Positions 27,946 through 38,367 of a DNA stretch of 64,000 nt are shown in pieces. Positions within the stretch are counted from its first letter, which is position 1. The number at the start of each line of letters is the position of its first letter. Under the pieces are notes generated by a model that searched no databases, was not told the origin of the DNA, and saw only the letters and a program-made list of their open reading frames with translations. The DNA is from Flavobacteriaceae bacterium HL-DH10 (GTDB lineage: Bacteria > Bacteroidota > Bacteroidia > Flavobacteriales > Flavobacteriaceae), in the NCBI GenBank assembly GCA_031826515.1, contig CP134536.1, forward strand, positions 2,182,001 through 2,246,000, read 5' to 3'. Made by a program: the position numbers and the translations under genes.

Positions 27946-30900
27946 TTATTCTTGATTTTTTTCTGAATTATTCTTGATTTGATAATTCTTAGGAGTGCTG
28001 TTATACATTTTTTTAAACTCCCTATAAAAGTAAGACCGATTATTAAAACCTGACTGATAACAAACCTGTGAAACGGTAAAATTACTTTTTCTTAAAAGTT
28101 CGGCAGCATACTGTAGCCTAGTAGTTCGTATTAAATCTCCAGGAGAAAACCCAAAGTTTTGTTTAATCTTTCTATATAACTGTGAATTACTTATTCCTAA
28201 CTTTTCTTCAATAAATTGACTTTGCAAGTTCTCATTCTCTATATTATTACGTATTAATTCAATAACATTTCGTAATAATACCTTATCATCATTATGTACT
28301 TCAAGATCTTTAATATTTTCAATAAGTGTATCTTGAGCTAAATGTTTTAGTATAAGTTCTCTTTCTTGTAAAAGTTTTTTAACCCTAATAAGTATATGAT
28401 CTGGATGAAATGGTTTTGGAATATAAGAGTTAGCTCCGCTTTCTAAACCTTCAATACGATGTAAAATAGAACTCTTAGCCGTAAGCATTATCACAGGTAT
28501 ATGACAGGTTCTGTCGGTCTCTTTTACCTTTTTACATAACTCAACGCCATCCATTAAAGGCATCATAACATCAGTAATAATAATATCTGGAAGTTCTTTG
28601 TCAATTCTTTCTAATGCTTCCAGTCCATTATTTGCAATTACAATCTTATATTTTTCGTTTAATAATTCATTTAAAAATAATTGAATTTCTCTTTCGTCTT
28701 CTACAATCAATATCACCTTTCTATTCTCTAAAACAGCTTCAAGGGATGACATTTTATTTAATTTGTCATCAGAGTCATTTGGTACTTCTTCAAGAATATT
28801 TTTGAGGTAATCTGAAATTAAAATCTGATTTCCTTCTACATCAATTTCATTGTCTTTATATGATTCTTTACTGCAAGGAAGTATGATTTTAAAAACAGTA
28901 ATTTTATTTAGCTTACTTGAAACTTCAATTTCACCTCTCAATACCGTAATCAATTTTTTTATATATGCTAAGCCAATACCTGTTCGAAACAAATCTGTAT
29001 CTGATTTCTCTCCAGAATCAGTTAAGAAAAACCTATCAAACAATGATTCTAGTTTTTCTTTGGGTATACCCTTCCCTGTATTGGATACTTTAATAGTTAG
29101 TTTTTTTATTCCATTATCTTGCTTGTCAAACTTCAGTTTTATGCTACCATTATTAGGTGTATATTTAAAGGCATTAGACAATAGATTAAAAATTATCTTT
29201 TCAATTTTATCCTTATCATACCACCCAACCAGTTCTGTTGGTAACTCTAAATTATACTCAATATTTTTTTCTAATGCCCATTCATCAAACAACTCCGCTA
29301 TTTGCTCAATCAAATTAACTAAATCAAACTGCTTTACCGTGACTTCTAAATAATCGTATTCAGCTTTTCTAAATTCGAGTAATTGCTGTGTTAAGAATAA
29401 AAGCCTAGACGAATTTCTTTGAATCATGTCTATAAACTTTTTACTGCGTTCCCCTAGATTTTCCGATTCAGCAAGTTTTTGTATAGGTCCCACGATTAAA
29501 GTTAAAGGTGTTTGAAATTCATGAGCAATATTTGTAAAAAACGTTAGTCTATTTTGGTGAATTTCTTCCTCACGTTTTTGAAAAAGAATGTTTTGCCTTA
29601 ATCGATACTGTTTATTAAAATAGCTCCACACAAAAAGCAGAAATAGAAGACATAAAATAAAATAAACAAATATTGCAGCATTTGATTGCCAAAAAACAGG
29701 TTTGATTTTAATATCGACAGCATGAACTGCATCACTCCAAACACCATCACTATTAGACCATTTTATCCATAAAGAATAACCACCCTTTGGCACATTAGTA
29801 AAAGAGATAATTTTTCTGTTATTAATAGAGTTCCAATCTTGATCAAAATTATTTAATTTATACGCATATTGGCATTTTTCACTGTTTATATAAGTTAAAG
29901 CAGCCAATTCTACATCAAAAAAGTTTTGATCGTGCTCTAAAACTATAGAAGGAAATGTTTTTGACTTTGGAGATACAACTAGTCCTTGATAATATGGAAC
30001 TTCTTGATTTTGACCACTAATTTTATCAATAAGAATATCTGGTACAACTTGAGATTCTTCTATTTTAGAGGGTAAAAAATAATTAAAACCTTTAATTCCT
30101 CCTACAAAAATGAAATCTGTATTATCATTTTGATAAAAAGCACCATCTGCAAATTCATTATTTTGCAAACCTTCATTTTTAGTATAATTAATGAATTTTA
30201 ATTCTTTAAATATAAAATTAGATAATCCAAAATTTGTACTTATCCAAAGATTGGACTTATTATCTGAAACAATTCCATGAACGGTATTATTAGGAAGACC
30301 ATCTTTTACCGTAAAGTTTTTAAATCTAGGTTCTTCGCCGTCATTAAATTCTTCTAATACATTCAAACCAAAACTTGTTCCAATCCAAAGTCTTTTTTCA
30401 ATGTCTGTATGAAGACACAAAATGTCATTGTTTGATAAACTTTGCGGATCGTTTTTTATATTTTTAAAAGTTTTAAATCTGTTTATTCTTTTATCAAAAA
30501 GATTTAGTCCACCTAACCTCGTTCCTATCCAAAGTTCATCATTACTTTTTGGAATTATAGAAAAAATAATATTACTACTTAAAGACTCTTTTGATCCATT
30601 AGCCGCTAAATATTGTTTAAAGTCAGTTATTTTTAATCTTTCTCCATAACGTGAAATTTTAAAACTAACCATTCCATATCCGTTTGTACCTAACCAAATA
30701 ACCCCATTTTCATCTTGATAAATGGCATAGGTAGACTTAAAATAAGAGCAAAATTCATTTCCAATAATATCTGACCAACCAATAAGTTTTGATTTTTTTA
30801 AATCAAAAACATTAATTCCCTTGCCATCTGTCCCAACAAAAATAAGATCATCCTGCCCCTTACAAAGCGCAAATACCGCATTATTTATGGAGCTATTACT

Positions 30901-32181
30901 CTCATTGAAGTTTTTATAGGCTAATGGATTGTTAGTGTTTAGGTAGAATTCTGAAGGAAAGCGGAATAACCCGCTTCCTTTTGTACCTACCCAAAATGAA
31001 TTCCCTTCTTCTTCTAAAAAAGCTCTTACAATACCTCCATCAATTTCAGGAACTTGCGTTTTAGAAACTAAATTAAATACTTTTTTCTGTGGGTACATTT
31101 TAAAAAGTCCATCACCATCTGTTCCCTTCCAAATCACATTTTCAGTTCCTTGTAATAAGGCTGTTATTTTCTGATCCTTTAGTTTCTTAGTCCATGCATT
31201 ACTTACCGTTCTTCCTAAACTATCGACAACAAAATACCCCGATTCATTATATAATAAGAGGCCTTCTTTAGTTCTAGCTATAATATTATGACTACTGGCT
31301 TTATCTATTATTATCTCAGTTTTGTCATCAAAAGAATACAATACAGGATTTCCAGAAACCGTTATAAAACACATTTTGTTTTGCGACAGAATACCAAAAT
31401 CGCTCACATTAGTTAAAATCTGCTTTACTTTAGAAACTGTTTTTGAACCATCCTCTTTAATTTTTATTTTTAAAGAATAAAGTTCATTATTATCAAAAAG
31501 TAAAAGTAATTCGCCATTTTGTGAAAACACCATCTTACTAACAGCATTACTAGGTAGGTTTTTAATTTCCAATAATTGAAAAACATCACCATTAAAGTAT
31601 CCAATCCCCCAGTCTTTAACCGCACAAAATACTGTTTTCGAACCATCAAGAGTCATATTGAATTCTGATTCTGAAAAAGGAGGTTTGTCTTTTCTAGAAA
31701 AATAATATCTGTTAAACGTGTTTGTTTTTTTGTTATACCTATTTAAGCCGTGTACAGTCAAAACCCAAATATCTCCATTATGATCTTCATCAATTTTAAG
31801 GATTATCTGGTTGGTAAGACTGTTTTCATTATTCAGCTCAGGTCTGAATATTTTAAAACTATGACCATTATATCTATTTAATCCATCCCAAGTACCAATC
31901 CATAGCAAATTTTCAGAATCTTGAAAAATAGTATTTACAGAACTGTTGGAGAGTCCATTTGTATTATCTAATTGCTCGATTGAATATTTAGCATCAAAAA
32001 GATATGATGTATTAAGAGGCTTATTAAAAGTATTATTGATTTTTTCTTGAGAATCTGATTTAATATTTTCGGGAATGCTATTTATTATAGAATGTTCATG
32101 CTTTTTATTGCAACCAATTATTGCAATGAAAATAATTAATATAAAAAAATATTTATTTCTAAAGTCAAGATTTTTAACCAA
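27946..32181 (-). CDS. hybrid two-component system regulator of PUL1
   Basis: The 1411-residue inner-membrane sensor-regulator joins all two-component modules in one chain. An N-terminal hydrophobic segment ending in IIGC is followed by two-component-regulator propeller repeats (for example LWIGTWDGLNRYNG) and a Y_Y_Y domain near 750-830. A membrane helix lies near 840-860 (IFVYFILCLLFLLFVWS). The histidine kinase has phospho-acceptor His887 in NIAHEFQTP, where Gln replaces the usual Arg/Lys. An ATPase domain follows, then a receiver with Asp1204 (TDVMMP) and a C-terminal AraC-type helix-turn-helix (VSQVCYQSGFNNRSYFYREF). The only available start is TTG at 32181; no in-frame ATG lies upstream before a stop. 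It senses a periplasmic oligosaccharide and should activate susC through the repeats at 27878-27908. Confidence 0.93.
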   Translation of the reverse strand: MVKNLDFRNKYFFILIIFIAIIGCNKKHEHSIINSIPENIKSDSQEKINNTFNKPLNTSYLFDAKYSIEQLDNTNGLSNSSVNTIFQDSENLLWIGTWDGLNRYNGHSFKIFRPELNNENSLTNQIILKIDEDHNGDIWVLTVHGLNRYNKKTNTFNRYYFSRKDKPPFSESEFNMTLDGSKTVFCAVKDWGIGYFNGDVFQLLEIKNLPSNAVSKMVFSQNGELLLLFDNNELYSLKIKIKEDGSKTVSKVKQILTNVSDFGILSQNKMCFITVSGNPVLYSFDDKTEIIIDKASSHNIIARTKEGLLLYNESGYFVVDSLGRTVSNAWTKKLKDQKITALLQGTENVIWKGTDGDGLFKMYPQKKVFNLVSKTQVPEIDGGIVRAFLEEEGNSFWVGTKGSGLFRFPSEFYLNTNNPLAYKNFNESNSSINNAVFALCKGQDDLIFVGTDGKGINVFDLKKSKLIGWSDIIGNEFCSYFKSTYAIYQDENGVIWLGTNGYGMVSFKISRYGERLKITDFKQYLAANGSKESLSSNIIFSIIPKSNDELWIGTRLGGLNLFDKRINRFKTFKNIKNDPQSLSNNDILCLHTDIEKRLWIGTSFGLNVLEEFNDGEEPRFKNFTVKDGLPNNTVHGIVSDNKSNLWISTNFGLSNFIFKELKFINYTKNEGLQNNEFADGAFYQNDNTDFIFVGGIKGFNYFLPSKIEESQVVPDILIDKISGQNQEVPYYQGLVVSPKSKTFPSIVLEHDQNFFDVELAALTYINSEKCQYAYKLNNFDQDWNSINNRKIISFTNVPKGGYSLWIKWSNSDGVWSDAVHAVDIKIKPVFWQSNAAIFVYFILCLLFLLFVWSYFNKQYRLRQNILFQKREEEIHQNRLTFFTNIAHEFQTPLTLIVGPIQKLAESENLGERSKKFIDMIQRNSSRLLFLTQQLLEFRKAEYDYLEVTVKQFDLVNLIEQIAELFDEWALEKNIEYNLELPTELVGWYDKDKIEKIIFNLLSNAFKYTPNNGSIKLKFDKQDNGIKKLTIKVSNTGKGIPKEKLESLFDRFFLTDSGEKSDTDLFRTGIGLAYIKKLITVLRGEIEVSSKLNKITVFKIILPCSKESYKDNEIDVEGNQILISDYLKNILEEVPNDSDDKLNKMSSLEAVLENRKVILIVEDEREIQLFLNELLNEKYKIVIANNGLEALERIDKELPDIIITDVMMPLMDGVELCKKVKETDRTCHIPVIMLTAKSSILHRIEGLESGANSYIPKPFHPDHILIRVKKLLQERELILKHLAQDTLIENIKDLEVHNDDKVLLRNVIELIRNNIENENLQSQFIEEKLGISNSQLYRKIKQNFGFSPGDLIRTTRLQYAAELLRKSNFTVSQVCYQSGFNNRSYFYREFKKMYNSTPKNYQIKNNSEKNQE

Positions 32182-32710
32182 AGTATAACCTGTTTTTTAA
32201 ATGAAATATTGGGCTAATTTTATCAAAATAAAACTTATGTAGTTAGAAAATTAAAACCTAATTATAAATTATAAATTGTTCGTACAAGTTATATAATAAT
32301 ATGTGATATTAATAAAATAAGGCTTGTGAATTTATTCATGATTTTACAAATGCGACAGTATCGTAGTTTTTAAATTGTAAAAAAAGAATTAAAAAAACGC
32401 TCTTTTTTTAAATAAATGACTAAACGTTGCTAATCAACAACTAAGAAACCGTAACACTTTATAATAAAGTTATTACGTTTAATGTTGTACTCAAAGCGCT
32501 ACTTGATCCGGTCATTTTATTAATAATGTTTTCAAAATTAAATTATGAGAATGTTAATGAAAACCGAGGTTTAGTAAAATTAATTTTGATTATATTGCAT
32601 TAAATAATTTAATAATCAGAAAACTAAAAACTGCATACGTTTTTGCATACGATTTTATAATTTGATGGCTTGTGAGCCCAGCAAACGTGTTTGAAATTTG
32701 ATTAGCACGG
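32182..32710. other. gene-free stretch between hybrid regulator and tRNA fragment
   Basis: About 530 bases hold no convincing gene. A small palindrome ACTTTATAATAAAGT lies near 32456-32470, and GCATACG occurs twice in tandem near 32632-32651, 12 bases apart and just outside the tRNA fragment. Such repeats can be arm-type integrase sites, but this is a guess. The promoter of the hybrid regulator should lie at the left end; no clear boxes were recognised. Confidence 0.4.
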
Positions 32711-32757
32711 AGCTCATAACCCGAAGGTCACTGGTTCGAGTCCAGTTCCCGCTACAA
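32711..32757 (+). pseudogene. 3' half of an initiator tRNA-Met gene (candidate attachment site)
   Basis: The sequence from the anticodon loop CTCATAA (anticodon CAT at 32715-32717) through CCCGAAGGTC, the T arm (CTGG-TTCGAGT-CCAG) and acceptor strand TCCCGCT is the 3' part of an initiator tRNA. The matching 5' acceptor CGCGGGA and D arm are absent upstream, and the 5' strand of the anticodon stem (GGAG) does not pair correctly. It cannot form a tRNA. A strong terminator follows, as after a real tRNA gene. This is the typical attR remnant of an element integrated in the 3' half of a tRNA gene. Confidence 0.75.
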
Positions 32758-32778
32758 AGCTTCACGCTAATAAACTCA

Positions 32779-32808
32779 ACGGATTGTGTTCTCACAATCC
32801 GTTTTTTT
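32779..32808 (+). terminator. strong intrinsic terminator after tRNA fragment
   Basis: ACGGATTGTG and CACAATCCGT form a perfect 10-bp stem with a TTCT loop, followed directly by a run of seven T. It lies 22 bases after the tRNA 3' end and would have ended the original tRNA transcript. Confidence 0.9.
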
Positions 32809-33092
32809 ATGTCCTCAATTTTCTTACTTTTACAGAAAGTACTCGATTCCGTACACGTTTTGGGCTTGATCTCTTTTGTTCGTGAAACCTATTTTTGTTA
32901 CAAGGTTATGGATGCTAAAGAAATATTATTTAGGCGAACTTTACAGGTATAGATAATTAAATTTGATAAAATCTGTGCTGTGTACTACATATAGATACAA
33001 ATCCATGTGAAGTCGAATAATAAAATTAAAAAGCTGAATATGAGATATAGTTCTGGGAAATTTCTCTGACTTGTTGTTGCAACTCTAGAATA
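32809..33092. other. gene-free stretch right of the tRNA terminator
   Basis: About 280 bases between the terminator and the GH2 operator. Short open frames exist on the plus strand but none resembles a known protein; no repeat was recognised. It is most likely ordinary chromosomal spacer on the host side of the candidate attachment site. Confidence 0.4.
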
Positions 33093-33149
33093 TTTCCATA
33101 CATATGATTAATATGTCTATGTAATAATTTACAATTATCTTTAACTTCA
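33093..33149 (+). promoter_or_regulatory. PUL2 operator-promoter 1, upstream of GH2
   Basis: Half-sites TCCAT (33095-33099) and TCTAT (33116-33120) lie 21 bp apart. A TAACTTCA box (33142-33149) begins exactly 26 bp after the second half-site, 43 bases before the GH2 ATG. The same geometry is seen upstream of GH89 and susC of this locus. Confidence 0.7.
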
Positions 33150-33168
33150 CATTTTCAAATTCTAATAG

Positions 33169-36309
<3,141 letters not shown>

Positions 36310-36361
36310 TTGAAAAACTTTAAATGAGTTCATAGATAAAAAATAATTCAATAAAAAGTAA

Positions 36362-37393
36362 ATGATGATTAAAATTATTAAACGATTAAAAGTACTTCAA
36401 AAGGTATCATATTTATGCTTTCTATTTTTAATAATATTCAGTTGCAAACAAAAAGCAGAATCTAAAAAAGTAGAAAAGCCTGCATTAGTAAAAATAACCA
36501 ACCCTATCGTTGACGGTTTTTTTGCAGATCCAAGCATGGTTAAATTTGATGGCAAGTATTATATGTATGCCACTATAGATCCTTGGGGAGGCGATGAGTT
36601 AGCTGTATTTGAATCATCAGATTTTAAAAATTGGGAACAAAAGCATATTAATTGGCCAACTAAAGAGGCTTGTATATCACCAACATCCAATAATAGTAGG
36701 GTTTGGGCTCCTAGTGTAATTCAGGCCAATAACGGAAAATTTTATATGTACATCTCTGTAGGGAGTGAAGTTTGGGCTGGTGTTAGCGATAAGCCATTAG
36801 GGCCTTGGAAAAATGCTAAAGAAGACAAAACTCCATTTATAAAAGGAGATATGTTTCCTGAATACCACATGATAGATGCTGAGGCTTTTATTGACGATGA
36901 TGGACAAGCTTACCTATATTGGGGTTCTGGTTTAAATTGGGTAAATGGACATTGCTTTATTGTTAAATTGAATAGCGATATGGTGTCTTTTAATGAAGAA
37001 GACATAAAAGATATTACACCGCCTCATTACTTTGAAGCGCCATTTATGTTAAAGAGAAGCAATAAATATTATTTAATGTATTCAGATGGGAAATGTACAA
37101 ATAGTACATATAAGGTTAGGTATTCAGTAGGAGAAACTCCTTTTGGTCCATGGACAGAAGGTAAGAATAGTCCAATATTATCAACATCAAAAGATTCTAC
37201 AACCTTAGGCCCTGGACATCATGCTATGTTTAAAGAAAACAATCAAGATTATATTTTATACCATAGAATTAAAGATAATAAAAATGATACCCTTTTAAGA
37301 GAAATAGCTGTGGATAGTTTAAACTTTGATTCAGAAGGCAACATGTTAAAAGTAGTTCCGCAAGATGGTATAATTAGTTTTATAAATAATTAG
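36362..37393 (+). CDS. GH43 family glycosidase lipoprotein
   Basis: The 343-residue lipoprotein (LFLIIFSC, Cys28) has the five-bladed propeller motifs of GH43: general base Asp56 in GFFADPSMV, pKa-modulating Asp172 in MIDAEAFIDDDG, and acid Glu225 in HYFEAPFML. It also has the GPGHHAMF loop that supplies a metal-coordinating His. Family members are exo-acting arabinofuranosidases, xylosidases or beta-1,3-galactosidases; sequence alone does not decide. It forms a unit with the GH2 beta-galactosidase, which makes a galactan/arabinogalactan side-chain role reasonable. A hairpin terminator lies 200 bases downstream. Confidence 0.9.
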   Translation: MMIKIIKRLKVLQKVSYLCFLFLIIFSCKQKAESKKVEKPALVKITNPIVDGFFADPSMVKFDGKYYMYATIDPWGGDELAVFESSDFKNWEQKHINWPTKEACISPTSNNSRVWAPSVIQANNGKFYMYISVGSEVWAGVSDKPLGPWKNAKEDKTPFIKGDMFPEYHMIDAEAFIDDDGQAYLYWGSGLNWVNGHCFIVKLNSDMVSFNEEDIKDITPPHYFEAPFMLKRSNKYYLMYSDGKCTNSTYKVRYSVGETPFGPWTEGKNSPILSTSKDSTTLGPGHHAMFKENNQDYILYHRIKDNKNDTLLREIAVDSLNFDSEGNMLKVVPQDGIISFINN

Positions 37394-37471
37394 ATAATAA
37401 AAGAGTCAACTTTTTTATTGTTTTAGTAGCTACCATTATATTAAGTTCTTGTGGAAAGACAACCTATATGA
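37394..37471 (+). pseudogene. relic of a lipoprotein signal peptide
   Basis: Directly after the GH43 stop codon the same frame encodes IIKRVNFFIVLVATIILSSC followed by GKTTYMI and a stop. This is a near-perfect lipoprotein signal peptide with lipobox LSSC, but it lacks an ATG (ATA occurs at the start position) and the mature protein is missing. It looks like the remains of a deleted lipoprotein gene that once followed GH43 in the operon. Confidence 0.6.
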
Positions 37472-37591
37472 TATGATAGTTGAGATTATTATGGGACAAC
37501 AAATAGATCTAGATGTTTTTTAGATTCTGTTTTAGAATGAATTTTTTGCATTTTGGAAATATTTATATATAGGTTTTTCTGAATTAACAAA

Positions 37592-37620
37592 AAGATAGTT
37601 TCTGTACAAGGAACTATCTT
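37592..37620 (+). terminator. hairpin terminator after the GH2-GH43 unit
   Basis: AAGATAGTT and AACTATCTT pair perfectly (9 bp) around an 11-base loop, and the stem runs into TTCTT. It closes the first PUL2 transcription unit. Confidence 0.7.
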
Positions 37621-37636
37621 TTCTTGGTAGTATTGA

Positions 37637-37882
37637 TTTTTAGATAGCACATTTAGTCAAGGTATAGAAAAGGAATCTACTTGTTTTTACAGTCGTCAAG
37701 ACGATGCAATAAGTCTGTAATTGCCATTTTTTAATATGCCAATGCCTATGTGTTTAGCAAAAGTAATAGCGAATACTACTTTTTTTGATTCTCAGAATAA
37801 TACACAAACTTCAAATACTTTTATAGGTAAATCAGTATTTCACCTTACTGAAGGTGTTGCACAATTCTCAACATCAACTTAA
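37637..37882 (+). pseudogene. decayed coding stretch, one in-frame stop
   Basis: A continuous frame of about 82 codons is interrupted only by a TAA at 37718-37720. The composition is protein-like on both sides (DSTFSQGIEKESTCFYSRQ, then FIGKSVFHLTEGVAQ). No start codon, signal or upstream extension is intact, and the family is not recognised. Together with the signal-peptide relic at 37394-37471 it suggests a gene lost from this position. Confidence 0.45.
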
Positions 37883-38036
37883 TTCTAAATAGTATCCTAG
37901 ATTTACATTTAGCATAATTGTAAATAAGCGATGTGATGTAAGTCCTATGTACTTAATGAAGTGTAAATGTTGTAAATGTAATTCAGGTTTCTAAAAAATA
38001 GAATGGATTAAGCCTCGTAAAGGATAAAATACAATT

Positions 38037-38093
38037 TGTCTATGTTTTTGATTAATGTGTCCATTTCAAAACGAATCATTGGTTATAAATTTA
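38037..38093 (+). promoter_or_regulatory. PUL2 operator-promoter 2, upstream of GH89
   Basis: Half-sites TCTAT (38039-38043) and TCCAT (38060-38064) have a 21-bp period, and TAAATTTA (38086-38093) begins 26 bp after the second half-site. Over 32 ungapped bases it matches the susC operator (from 43941) at 22 positions. The GH89 start lies about 270 bases further on. Confidence 0.65.
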
Positions 38094-38245
38094 TCCTAGT
38101 TAATAAAGTTTAAATAAGAAGGATTAGTTACCCTTCTTTAAGGCATAAAAAACATGATATTTATTTAGATATAACATTTCTATGTTATTGTTATAAAAAA
38201 TAAAACAGTTGTTTTTTATGTAAATAGTAGTTGTTTGGTTTAGTA

Positions 38246-38288
38246 GGGAGATGATTTATTCTACAATAATTTATTCTCCCTTTTTTTT
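38246..38288 (+). terminator. terminator-like hairpin in the GH89 leader
   Basis: GGGAGA and TCTCCC enclose an inner TTATT/AATAA stem, and eight T follow immediately. It lies between operator-promoter 2 and the GH89 ATG, so transcripts from that promoter must pass it. It may be a leader attenuator, or mark the end of a short upstream RNA with a second promoter just before GH89. Confidence 0.65.
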
Positions 38289-38367
38289 ACAATTTTTTGA
38301 GTAGCATAACTGTCATTAATTTTTATAAAAAGCTTTAATAAGATTCCAATTTAATTGTATTATCAAA

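Larger units (their letters stand above)
1..32757. mobile_element. putative tRNA-integrated genomic island, right part (left end outside window)
   Basis: A displaced 3' half of an initiator tRNA-Met gene at 32711-32757 has its missing 5' side facing left. In tyrosine-integrase insertions such a fragment marks the distal end of the element, so the inserted DNA should extend leftward and include PUL1 and the defence-like genes. No integrase gene or intact tRNA copy is visible here; these would have to lie beyond the left edge. Confidence 0.35.

Noticed and set aside
28850-29353. A 167-codon frame opposite the PUL1 regulator kinase domain
   Set aside because: The minus-strand frame encodes clear kinase motifs; the opposite frame is a shadow.
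32640-32757. A complete tRNA-Met gene
   Set aside because: The 5' acceptor strand, D arm and the pairing 5' strand of the anticodon stem are missing, so only a 3' fragment can be supported.
32698-32952. An 84-codon plus-strand frame across the tRNA fragment and terminator
   Set aside because: It reads through a tRNA segment and an intrinsic terminator and has no protein-like features; it is chance.
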